A DNA stretch of 64,000 nt, taken from contig OZ037768.1 of assembly GCA_964035545.1 (NCBI GenBank), positions 1,477,501-1,541,500 on the forward strand, given 5' to 3'. The stretch comes from Bugula neritina (lineage: Eukaryota; Bryozoa; Gymnolaemata; Cheilostomatida; Bugulidae). The notes beneath the pieces were generated by a model, which was not told the origin of the DNA, did not search any database, and was given only the letters and a program-made list of their open reading frames with translations. The translations under genes were made by a program, and so were the position numbers. This document shows positions 38,160-49,537 of the stretch, in pieces. Numbering within the stretch: the stretch's first letter is position 1; each line of letters starts with the position of its first letter.

Positions 38160-41100
38160 TTAGTCATCATCCTTCCGCTCGGAATCTCTCTTCTTCTGCT
38201 GCTCCATCATCTCTGCTTCTTCTATCATGTTACTCCCCTGTGAATACATACTAACTCACTGTGAATACATACTAACTCACTGTGAATACATACTAACTCA
38301 CTGTGAATACATACTAACTCTCCTGTGAATACATACTACTCCCCTGTGAATACCTACTAACTCACTGTATCACTACTAACTACTGTATCACTACTAACTC
38401 ACAGTCCCTGTATAACTACTAACTCACAGTCACTGTATCACTACTAACTCACAGTCACTGTATAACTAGTAAAGAAACTCACCCACAAGTAGAATGTAGC
38501 AGCACCAGCTGACACATCTCTCACGTCGTCCAACTCAAATACCATCATTTTCTCTTTAGCCTTTTTTGCAGTGTCCATGTTATTAGCAAGAGTTTGGGGG
38601 TCATATGCTAAGCACCGCCTTTTTAACCCGTCTTTTCCTGTTTTACCAACCAATGCTTGTACCTTTTTCCATTCCTAAACCATGAAAACTAATGTTATTT
38701 CTACAGAGGATATACTGGATGACATAAGGTTAATGGAAATAGTTGTGAGTGTGTTGTGTGTGTTGTGTGTGCGCGCGTGGTCTGTGTGTGCACGCGTGGT
38801 CTGTGTGTGGGTGTGGTGTGTGCGTGTGTGTGTGTGTAGTGTGCAGATGTGTAAATGGAAGGCGTCTGAAGATATTTAAAACTTATTGAACCCAAAATCT
38901 AATAATACATGTTATGGCAGTTTAATAACTCATTTCCTGATTTATTGCTTTCACTACTTCTAATAATTTTATATACAATGAAAATTATTTTCGCATAATT
39001 TTTTAACCATAAAATTTAATACAGTTTCATATTTATATCTTCAGAAAATTTGGGCTACTCTTTCATGAATCACTTTTAGATTAATTAAAGCCTCCTAAAC
39101 AGCGAATCATACGACAACAGAGTACGGTACAGGTGCACTGACCTTCGTCTCTTTCTCAAGATGGCCGAGTATGAGGAAGGTGGCTATCATGACGGAGTGG
39201 ACGATCGGGGGAGGGTTAGAGTAGCTCCTAATCTCAGCCACAGTCGACTGTTTCAGTTCCAAAATCTCAGCCCGAATTCTTTCGAGTCTCCGCAGACGTA
39301 GCAGTAAATTGTTGGCTTCTATCATCTCCGGCTGCAGCTCGGCCTCAAACCCGCTCTTTTTGACAGAATTAATGGCCTCTTCCAGAGGCTTGATCTGTCT
39401 CAAGGACATTGCATCTCGCAAACCTAAAAACACACGCTTTCTTACTGGTCAAGTACGATGAGGTACAAATCAAGAGCAATTGTAACAGTGAACTCAAGTT
39501 ATCACTAGCACATTAGATTTATGATGGCAGATGAATACATAATAGATGTTAGATTGTAGTAATATTATAATAGGAGGGTATATATAACTAACATATGTAA
39601 TCACACAGCTTGCTATATGACCACACAGCTTGCTATATGACCACACAGCTTGCTATATGACTACACAGCTTGCTATATGACCTCACAGCTTGCTATATGA
39701 CCACACAACTTGCTATATGACCACACAGCTTGCTATATGACCACACAGCTTGCTATATGACCACACAACTTGCTATATGACCACACAACTTGCTATATGG
39801 CCACACAACTTGCTATATGACCACACAGCTTGCTATATGACTACACAGCTCGCTATATGACCACACAACTCGCTATATGACCACACAGCTTGCTATATGA
39901 CCACACAACTTGCTATATGACCACACAGCTTGCTATATGACCACACAGCTCGCTATATGACCACACAACTCGCTATATGACCACACAACTCGCTATATGA
40001 CCACACAGCTTGCTATATGACCACACAACTTGCTATATGACCACACAACTTGCTATATGACCACACAACTTGCTATATGACTACACAGCTTGCTATATGA
40101 CCACACAGCTTGCTATATGACCACACAGCTTGCTATATGACCACACAGCTTGCTATATGACCACACAACTTGCTATATGACCACACAACTTGCTATATGA
40201 CCACACAGCTTGCTATATGACCACACAGCTTGCTATATGACCACACAGCTTGCTATATGACCACACAGCTTGCTATATGACCACACAGCTTGCTATATGA
40301 CCACACAGCTTGCTATATGACCACACAACTTGCTATATGACCACACAGCTTGCTATATGACCACACAGCTTGCTATATGACCACACAGCTTGCTATATGA
40401 CCACACAGCTTGCTATATGACCACACAGCTTGCTATATGACCACACAGCTTGCTATATGACCACACAGCTTGCTATATGACCACACAGCTTGCTATATGA
40501 CCACACAGCTTGCTATATGACCACACAGCTTGCTATATGACCACACAGCTTGCTATATGACCACACAGCTTGCTATATGACCACACAGCTTGCTATATGA
40601 CCTCACAGCTTGCTATATGACCACACAGCTTGCTATATGACCACACAACTTGCTATATGACCACACAGCTTGCTATATGACCACACAGCTTGCTATATGA
40701 CTACACAGCTAGCTATATGACCACACAGCTTGCTATATGACCACACAACTTGCTATATGACCACACAGCTTGCTATATGACTACACAGCTTGCTATATGA
40801 CCACACAGCTTGCTATATGACCACACAACTTGCTATATGACCACACAACTTGCTATATGACCACACAACTTGCTATATGACTCATCACTCACGATCTCTT
40901 GCGCTAATCTGCTTCAACAGCATCTCAGCTGTAGGCACATCTCCGTCGTGATCCTCCAGCTTAGCTTTCTTGAAGTCGTCCACTCCTGTTTTGAGAGGAG
41001 TTTTCTTCCTCTTTTTAATGGCCACTTTGAGATTAGACCTGATTCTCTTTTCTTTCATTTCTTTCTTTAGCCTCAGTGCCTCAGCTTCTTTCTCCTCTAA

Positions 41101-43595
41101 CTCCTTTTTAGACTTGGCATCTTGCACTCTCTTCAACTGTTCTCTAGCCTCTGAGGCCAATTTCTCTGCCCTCGCTTCTTCCTCAGCTGCATTCTACAAG
41201 ACATAGACATATGAGATTAAATCTTCACAGAAACCCATTTGGTTTATAAATTTAAAAAGAAAATGAAATGATAATGACTAAAAGTTTGGGATTGTCGAGT
41301 AGTGAAGTGCCTACCTGAGCTACAGCTTCAATATTTTTAGCTTCTTCTTCAGCTTTTAGTCTCTTCTCTTCTGCTTCTTTACGGAGTTTCTCTAACCTCT
41401 CCTACAAGATAAACAGTAGTGAGATCCCAGGCTATGCACTCAAAACCCATCCAATCACAAGCAGCGATGGTAACACTCAGCCAATCACAAGTCTACATGT
41501 GAATATCTACTCACCTCCTCTTCAATTTTTCTTCTATCGTCATCTTCTTTCTCTTTTCTCCTTCGCTCTACAACAGGAAGTAACTAGTAAGGCACCGCCC
41601 ACACCGACTGAGACATTCCCACATCTGACACCACACCAAGTTTTTTCACACCAAGTTTTCTTACCTCTCTCTTCTTCGCGCCTTTTCTTCTCTTCTGCTT
41701 CCAGACCTGCCCTCTCAGCCTGTCATAAAATATGTTACAGTATTAGATTCAGCGATTTTTCTCATCCCACGACCTCTCTAGACACTTGCATATAAATGAT
41801 AGTCATGCAAGCAGTTAGTACACAAGTGCAAAGCTACAACTCTGTGCGTGTTAAACAAACCCAGTAAACAAAAATACCTCTTCCTCGGCAGCTTTTGCTG
41901 CCGCTTCCACTTGTTTCATCTCCTAAAATAAGTATTTATTACACGATAAAGTGTACTAGAGAGATCAATGTTCTCTTATTCACAGTTTAGAGTGTCTCAC
42001 ACTTTGTATTTTATTCTTATGTGTTGACCTTCACCTTAATTAGCTGGGTATTGAGATAATGCAGAGGTACAACATACTGAATATGTATTATAAGGTATAC
42101 TAGAGTCTCACTTGTTCTGCTTGGTGACGTTTTTCCTCTTCTTGTCGCAACTTTTCTTCTTCCCTCATCTTTTGCTCTTCAAGTAACCTCAGCCTGTCCT
42201 CCTCGAGTTTCTCCTTCATCATCTTTCGCTCCTCTTGTGCCAACCTTTTCTTTCTTTCAGCTTCTAAAAACACAACTATTTATTATAAACTATATAACTA
42301 TACAGTAAAACTCTATAAACATGAATTTACTATCTATTTCCATAGCAGTATTACTACCGGAGCACAACACACTGTAATCGTGGTAAGTAATTAATTTAAA
42401 TCAACTTGAAAAATGTATGCATGATTGAGAGACTTTTTATATCACATCACATGAATTCAAACCCCTACAGTATTCTCCATTATAACACCCCCTATAGTAC
42501 CCTCTATAACACCCCCTATAGTACCCCCTATAGTACCCTCTATAACACCCCCTATAGTAGCCTCTATAATATCCCCTCTCATATCCTTTACAATATCCCC
42601 TAGAATATCCCTTACAATATCCCCTATAATACCCCTTACAATATCCCCTAGAATATCCCTTACAATATACTCTATGACATCCCCTACTATCTTATAAGAT
42701 GGTGTTTCATATTGCACTGCTTCCAGTCACCTTCCTTCTTTCTCATTTCCTCCTCCTCTTCTTCAAGCACGTCTGCGTAACTCGGTATGTTACACAGCTC
42801 AACCTCTATCTCGGCAAATGATATCTTCGCCCCGGGAGCTGGTCGAGACTTAATGAAGGAATTCCATTTCCTGTGAGAGAAATGCTGTCCATGAACTGCT
42901 TGCAGGAACCACCTGTTGGAAAGCTTATATCAGTGAGTAAGAATTTTATATTGACTCAACAGCTATTAGTATGTCTGACTCAACAGTTAGAGTACTTAAG
43001 AAAAGCTGAAATATATGAGAGAATAACTTAACTTAAAGCTTCAATATTGTATTAATACCAATGAAAAATAATTGAAAATATGAAGCAACTTATGCTTGCA
43101 TATTATATTGCATATACTCGTGTACTATGATATACACATAAGTGTTCTAACTAAAGGCCAACTATAAACACCTGGCCTGGTCTTCTGTAATAGAATCAGT
43201 TCTGTCCACGTCAAGCATGGAAAACTCCCACCTAAAGTCTTGAATTAGAAAGTATCTTCGATCCATTTCCTTCAATAAATCAATCAACTCCCAATCTTCA
43301 CAGACGTTGGGGTCTGAGCAGACGTACAACATGGCCGCCTTTACCTACAATGTTATGTTAATAGTCTACTAGTATAGATTAAGAATTGAAATATTCTAAA
43401 GACTTTACAAAATTAGTTTAAATTTTCAAAATATTTTGAGTAGCTGACAAGACTAGGCACCTGAGGCAGGCTGACTCCGCCCATGCGTATGGTGTCATGG
43501 ACAGCTTGCACTTGGTCAGCATTCAACTCGCCAGTCATTCCCTCATCAACAAGAGAGAACAACTTTTTAACAACCTCAGGCTGAGAAGTGGCCAT
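38160..43595 (-). CDS. EF-hand, coiled-coil and dynein-stalk-like protein
   Basis: Twelve minus exons in order: 43461-43595, 43172-43344, 42731-42912, 42112-42263, 41878-41922, 41665-41719, 41515-41567, 41315-41401, 40893-41193, 39143-39423, 38483-38674, 38160-38237 (TAA). They give 577 aa. An in-frame TAA 13-15 nt upstream supports the ATG. Residues 1-165 contain degenerate EF-hand-like segments (DEGMTGELNADQV; MLDVDRTDSITEDQARWFLQ; GAKISFAEIEVELC). Residues about 165-390 are a Glu/Lys/Arg-rich coiled coil. The C-terminal part (RLRDAMSLRQIKPLEEAI; EILELKQSTVAEIRSYSNPP; DPQTLANNMDTAKKA; DVSAGAATFYLW) resembles the dynein heavy-chain microtubule-binding stalk, where KSxxNPP-like and 'VSKAA..LC.WV' motifs are typical. 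An axonemal or microtubule-associated role is likely by analogy. No AAA modules are present. I do not attach a gene name. Confidence 0.8.
38237..38482 (-). repeat. Last intron of EF-hand gene made of donor-like and acceptor-like tandem copies
   Basis: Read on the minus strand, the intron begins at the real donor (TGG|GTGAGTT). It continues with three more units starting GTGAGTTAGTAG and ending ATACAG. It finishes with about six copies of a 21-bp unit ending TATGTATTCACAG, the exact sequence of the true acceptor (TATTCACAG|GGGAG). One copy near 38336 also carries the first exon bases (CAGGGGAGTA). Confidence 0.85.
38745..38845. repeat. GT/CA dinucleotide-rich microsatellite
   Basis: GTGTGT with GCGCGTGG interruptions, in the intron between exons 10 and 11 of the EF-hand gene. 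Confidence 0.85.
39599..40880. repeat. 64-copy 20-bp satellite in EF-hand gene intron
   Basis: The unit is CCACACAGCTTGCTATATGA, with G/A variation in CAGCT/CAACT and occasional CTCGC or TAGCT variants. The array fills most of the intron and ends 12 bases from the donor of the exon at 40893. Array length 1.28 kb; copies are more than 90% identical by eye. Confidence 0.95.
42470..42675. repeat. Degenerate CCCCTATA-type tandem repeat in EF-hand gene intron 3
   Basis: Repeated CCCCTATAGTACCCTCTATA and CCCTTACAATAT units. The DIVRGIIGDIV-like minus reading frame is a repeat artefact. Confidence 0.8.
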
Positions 43596-45491
43596 AGCTC
43601 CTAGACTTTATGGAATAGCATAAATACTTAATAATTTAAAAGATTAATAACTAAACGCATCAAAGTTTTTGAACTCAAGAGACAGCAACATTTCTGGAAT
43701 AACTATCAAATGAAGTACAAAGGAGATGTGAAACATGACGATTACAATCTTAAAATGAAAAACAGTCTTTGATCTCAACAGCAATCTGCCCACTGCTTAA
43801 CTTTATTGACTGCCAAATTAGAGGTACTGAAATATTTAAACAGATTGTCAGCAATGCGAAGAGCTCATAAAAGTAGTTATAAAAACATCAGGTTTAAAAT
43901 TAATTTAACTTGCTGAACTTTAAAGGTTCTGCAAGTTCAAGCTTAAGTTGCCTTAGTCAACAAAAAACACCCCTTGGAAATAAAACAAAATATTTATATA
44001 AAAAAACAAACATACACAGTAACATAGTTACTACTTGAAACTAATACAGAAGAATTTAGATTTAATTTTTAGCACAGCTTTTGGCACACTATTAAACTTG
44101 TATTCAAATCAATTAGAGTGAGTTTTAATTTTAGATAAACAAATATAGTCTACTAATACAACAAGTGATTCTAAAAGTATCAACTGATTCATCACAAGCA
44201 TAGCTATCACACTGAAATTCAAAGTGACATTAGCATTGGCACTCACTATAACTTATGAAATTAGTTATGATTTATGACTATCACTATGAGTTTGACTATG
44301 GGTGTAACACTAACACTAACAGTAACTGTAAGACTAAGTGTATCAGTATGACTTGCAATTGATGTTGAAAGTTTCGATCTAAGCGTATTAGTGCCACTAG
44401 CTGCAGAGAAAGTCGCAGACCTAACAGCAACACTAACAGCATTAAACATATATGCAAACAAAGAGTTCCAATTAAATGCGAAATAATTGGTGACACTGTG
44501 AGTGCTACATTTCAGTTTAAGTTTCTCACTTTCTCACTGTTTCTGCCTTTCAACTTCGAACTTAACTTTTTTATGTTTGAAATTTTTGTGTGACAATCAA
44601 GACAAAACATTACACTAACTTTACCTGTGACCTTATAGAAATCTGCTGTAGCGCAAGCTTATTGCAGTAACACCATATATCATAGTCGTTAACTGGCTAT
44701 TAGTATTATTATTAAATAATTTACTTCTAAAAGCCCATGATTTACGCCATGTTGATACGTTTCTATAGACAAATCCACATTGGTTTTCAATTGTAATTAT
44801 AGATTGAACGTTATTACTTTGAAGAGCTCATGGGTCATGTTAAAATTTTCGGACTCAAAGACAGTTGCGAAATACCAAAATGTACTAACGTTGGAAGACA
44901 ACTCCCCTGTAATTCCACAAATGTCGGGTTTATATTACTACACCATTATTTAAATTTTAAACCATTGAAATGCTTGCTAGTGATGCTTTGCTACGCAGTC
45001 ATTGCTGTACACAGCTTATAACATAGAGTAGTATTTCAAGACTTTTCAGTCGACTGCTGCCTACAGGTTAAAATGCCACTGAAATAAATGAAGAGTGTAT
45101 TTTTACAAACTGCAGCAGAAAAAGTAAAAAAACACCATTGCTATATTTTAAGACATAAATACAAAATTGTTTACACATAATTGATACAAAATAAAAGACA
45201 AAAATATTTGCAGTGTCCAGTGACATAGAATAAGCAACATATTGATAATTGCATGATATTGACTCATCATTGTTGGGATTACAGAAGAGTAATTCTATAT
45301 GAATAGATTCACCACCTTTTAACATGACTTATTGAGCTAAACAAGGTACTTGCAACCATGCTGAAGGTATAAAAACTTGAATATATATAGATTAGTCAAC
45401 TAGCAATCAGAATGCATGTCATTATGCAAAGGGAATCTGAAAGCAACCCTCTACCACAATCAAAAAGTACAAATATATAAGATTTAAAAGC
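43596..45491. other. Intergenic region between EF-hand gene start and WWOX 3' end
   Basis: Contains the promoter side of the EF-hand gene and the 3' UTR of WWOX, both on the minus strand. A degenerate ACTAAC/AGTAAC hexamer tract lies at about 44300-44340. No gene seen; the open frames at 44261-44496 are repeat-driven. Confidence 0.5.
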
Positions 45492-48400
45492 TTAAAAACC
45501 GGATTTCATTTCAATAGGAATGTCAAAAGCCCCGGGACCCATTTTCTCCAGTAACAGCTGCTCCCCAAGTTGGTAGACTTTCTCACAGAACTCTGGTGAC
45601 TGGGCTAATTCGGAGGGCTGGCAGACCCAGCAGTTGTTGAAGTACATTCCACCGACATCTTCCAGCTCCTTGCAGGTCGCCACAAACACAGTAGTGGCAG
45701 CTCCTTGCTCCTGTGTAATATACTCACTATACTGTGTAATATATTCAGTATAACGTGTAACATATTCCACTATACTGTGTAATATATTCAGTATACTGTG
45801 TAATATATTCAGTATACTGTGTAATATATTCACTATACTGTGTAATATACTCTACTATACTGTGTAATATACTCAGTATACTGTGTAATATATTCACTAT
45901 ACTGTGTAATATACTCTACTATACTGTGTAATATACTCAGTATACTGTGTAATATATTCACTATACTGTGTAATATACTCTACTATACTGTGTAATATAT
46001 TCACTATACTGTGTAATATACTCTACTATACTGTGTAATATACTCTACTATACTGTGTAATATATTCACTATACTGTGTAATAGATTCACTATACTGTGT
46101 AATATACTCTACTATACTGTGTAATATACTCAGTATACTGTGTAATATATTCACTATACTGTGTAATATACTCTACTATACTGTGTAATATATTCACTAT
46201 ACTGTGTAATATACTCTACTATACTGTGTAATATACTCAGTATACTGTGTAATATATTCACTATACTGTGTAATATACTCTACTATACTGTGTAATATAT
46301 TCAGTATACTGTGTAATATACTCACTATACTGTGTAATATACTCACTATACTGTGTAATATACTCTACTATACTGTGTAATATATTCAGTATACTGTGTA
46401 ATATACTCACTATACTGTGTAATATACTCTACTATACTGTGTAATATATTCAGTATACTGTGTAATATATTCTACTATACTGTGTAATATACTCACTATA
46501 CTGTGTAATATACTCAGTATACTGTGTAATATATTCACTATACTGTGTAATATACTCTACTATACTGTGTAATATACTCACAATATAATACACTTCTATA
46601 TTATATCACATACTTACCAGGGACTTGGTGAAAGGCCGTAAGAGTGTAAACAGGAGTCTATAGCCCCACCAATTGCGACTGAGGGACGTGGGGATGAGGT
46701 TCCCAGGATGCAAGCTGTTACTAAAGACTTTGTGCAACACTTTACGGTGGTTGAGTGCGTTGGAGAAGGCGATGTTCAGTAGTTTAGTGATGCCATATTG
46801 AGCAAGACCGTTATAGTTCTCTTCAGAGGGGGACAACTTCTCGAGTGTCACATCTTTTTCTGACTGAACTGATGTTGATCGAGATCTGGAGGATGAAGAA
46901 CATGGTTGCTGCATACAGATTATACACACTGAGGTCTTTATTATTAGAACTAATACACTTTTCATGCTTCAGTTTTTAAAAATAAAAGTGAAATATCTTA
47001 ATTTAAATTAACTTTGTAACCCTTGCAACCTGTGTGGCTCATAACTACCTACCTGTGTGACTCATAACTACCTACCTGTGTGACTCACAACTACCTACCT
47101 GTGTGACTCATAACTACCTACCTGTGTGACTCATAACTATTTACCTGTGTGACTCATAACTATCTACCTGTGTGACTCATAACTACCTAACTGTGTGACT
47201 CATAACTATTTACCTGTGTGACTCACAACTACCTACCTGTGTGACTCATAACTACCTAACTGTGTGACTCATAACTACCTACCTGTGTGACTCATAACTA
47301 TCTACCTGTGTGACTCATAACTATTTACCTGTGTGACTCACAACTACCTACCTGTGTGACTCATAACTACCTAACTGTGTGACTCATAACTACCTACCTG
47401 TGTGACTCATAACTATCTACCTGTGTGACTCATAACTATTTACCTGTGTGACTCACAACTACCTACCTGTGTGACTCATAACTACCTAACTGTGTGACTC
47501 ATAACTACCTACCTGTGTGACTCATAACTACCTACCTGTGTGACTCATAACTATTTACCTGTGTGACTCATAACTATCTACCTGTGTGACTCATAACTAT
47601 CTACCTGTGTGACTCATAACTATCTACCTGTGTGACTCATAACTACCTAACTGTGTGACTCACAACTACCTACCTGTGTGACTCATAACTACCTACCTGT
47701 GTGACTCAGAAGACACGTTGACTATTCTGCTCGGGGCTGACCTCACAAGGATGTGCTGCAGCAGATTACAGAGGTAGTGATGTGACAAGTAGTTCACTTG
47801 GAAGCACAACTCCAGACCATCTTCTGTGACAGTGTATGGGGGAGATAACACCGCAGCATTCAGTATCAGCATGTGTATAGGCCTAAAATTAGATCGACAA
47901 TAATGAACATCAAAATATTGACAAGCTCACTTGCAATGAGGATAAATACTCGGTGAACCCCATCACACATTTCTTCTATAAGAAAGCAGTAAACGCAATC
48001 TCTTGATGTGGCAAATAAACATGTACAAATTTAATATTTAAAAGAAATACATAGACTAATGGTTTGATTCTAGAATATTCCAGCATACCATCCCCTCTTA
48101 GTATACTCCTCGGCGAATCTCCTCACAGACTTGAGTGATGCCAGGTCTAGATGCATTACCTCAACCTTGGCAGCAGAGTTCTCAGTAGTGATTAGTGCGG
48201 CAGCAGATTCGGCTGATGTAACGTTTCTACACGCCATTACAACAGTACATCCTGCCAGGGCCAGCGCCTTTGCCGTCTCGAACCCTGAGTGTGTTTGTGG
48301 GATGAAAACTGGTTGAATGTGCAGGTAAGTTTTCAATTAATATTTGTGTACAGAAATTCAAATTATTATTTGATATCTAGTTACATCAATACACTCAAGA

Positions 48401-49537
48401 AAAAAATCACAAAAACTGGTGCTATGATAAAGCGACCAAAGAAAAACAACAGACAAAATTTACTCTCACATTTCAGTGACCAAAAAATATATTTCAGATG
48501 ATTCATTACATAATCAATCCTACAAATGGCTCACCCATCACCCATCCTAAAGCAACTCACCAATTCCAGCGTTAGCACCAGTTATGACAGCATAGCGGCC
48601 AGTTAAATCTCTGCCCAGCAAAATCTTTGATGCAGAAGTGTTGCAGTCATATTTCTGTTTGATTGTAAAAGCACCGCCTGCTTCCAGTTTATCTTCGACA
48701 GCATAGGCTAGCCTGGGGTCCGTGAAAGTGGTTCTCTGATTCTTATGACTACAACAAAGTAGTCTCTTACTCTTGGCACCAAGACTACTACTAATGCTAC
48801 TGCTGCTACTACCACTACTACTACCACTACTACTACCACTAGTACTACTACTACTACTACCACCACTACTACTGCTACTACAAGTACTACTACCACTACC
48901 TCTGTCACAACTACTACTATTACTGATACTACACTGATACTACACTGATGCCACTAATATTTATACTAATACTAATACTCATGTTGCATATGATATATAG
49001 TGTAGCATATACCATACAATATAGTTTACACTGTATACAGTATAGGATGCAGCAAGCTTACTCTATAAAGTAAACATATCCAGTGTCTCCGATTTTCCTC
49101 TCCCAGCCATATGGCAACTCTAAAGCAATGAGCAATATGATAACAATTGACTGATTCACATTTCTCAAATTAATAAAATTTAAGTTAGAATTGTTGATTC
49201 AATATAATAGTATAACTATTAAGTACAAACCACCAATTACTTTTTTACGTTTTCCGCTAACGGGATGATGCCATTGCGTTTTCTGAACTTCGTGGCTAAA
49301 AATATTACATAGTCAACACAATTATACTTGTAAAATATTAAACAATAACTGTACTGTAGATAGATTGTGCAAAAGCTATGTTGGTAAGTTATACTAAGTA
49401 ACAGTGTATTACTAACAAACGGTGATTAAGAAGAAAACACACCATGCATAGAAAACTTTCCCATCTACTGAAACTCTCTCTTCCCAGCCTGGAGGTAGCT
49501 CATCATCACTATCTGTGTTGTAGTCACTATCTACCAT
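45492..49537 (-). CDS. WWOX: WW domain-containing oxidoreductase
   Basis: Eight minus exons: 49443-49537, 49241-49295, 49062-49117, 48561-48748, 48089-48284, 47697-47882, 46618-46885, 45492-45710 (TAA). They encode 420 aa (human WWOX is 414). WW1 starts [20 protein letters not shown] with its second Trp in KTQWHHP. WW2 is [20 protein letters not shown], its second aromatic being Phe in RTTFTDPR (Tyr in human). The short-chain dehydrogenase domain has the cofactor motif [27 protein letters not shown], and the catalytic YxxxK as YGITK in [29 protein letters not shown] and [11 protein letters not shown] are strongly WWOX-like. Known WWOX binds PPxY partners through WW1 and acts as a tumour suppressor and metabolic regulator; its substrate is uncertain. 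The exon-3 acceptor is TTTAGAG (49118), chosen because only it keeps the frame. Confidence 0.96.
45711..46590 (-). repeat. 21-bp minisatellite copying the WWOX last-exon 3' splice site
   Basis: About 41 copies. On the minus strand each unit reads GTGAGTATATTACACAG plus a short linker. The real acceptor is ATATTACACAG|GAGCAAGG at 45711-45712, so every unit carries the same 3' splice-site sequence. Most also contain a consensus-like GTGAGTAT donor. The array occupies nearly the whole 907-bp intron. Confidence 0.92.
47028..47711 (-). repeat. 23-bp minisatellite copying the WWOX exon-6 5' splice junction
   Basis: About 29 copies. On the minus strand exon 6 ends GAGTCACACAG and the intron begins GTAGGTAGTTAT. 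The 23-bp unit is this junction repeated, including 11 exonic bases (from codons E-S-H-R). Variants GTTAGG and GTAAAT appear in some units. Confidence 0.93.
48780..48960. repeat. (ACT/GTA)n trinucleotide microsatellite in WWOX intron 3
   Basis: ACTACTACC-type triplets close to the acceptor of WWOX exon 4. Poly-Val minus-strand frames here are artefacts. Confidence 0.85.

Noticed and set aside
39599-40880. Possible CRISPR-like array
   Set aside because: Units are contiguous 20-bp copies with no unique spacers, inside an intron of a eukaryotic gene.
44261-44496. Two overlapping minus ORFs rich in Val/Ser/Leu
   Set aside because: They follow a degenerate hexamer (ACTAAC/AGTAAC) tract in intergenic DNA.
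48708-48908. Poly-Val minus-strand ORF
   Set aside because: Translation of an ACT/GTA microsatellite next to WWOX exon 4.
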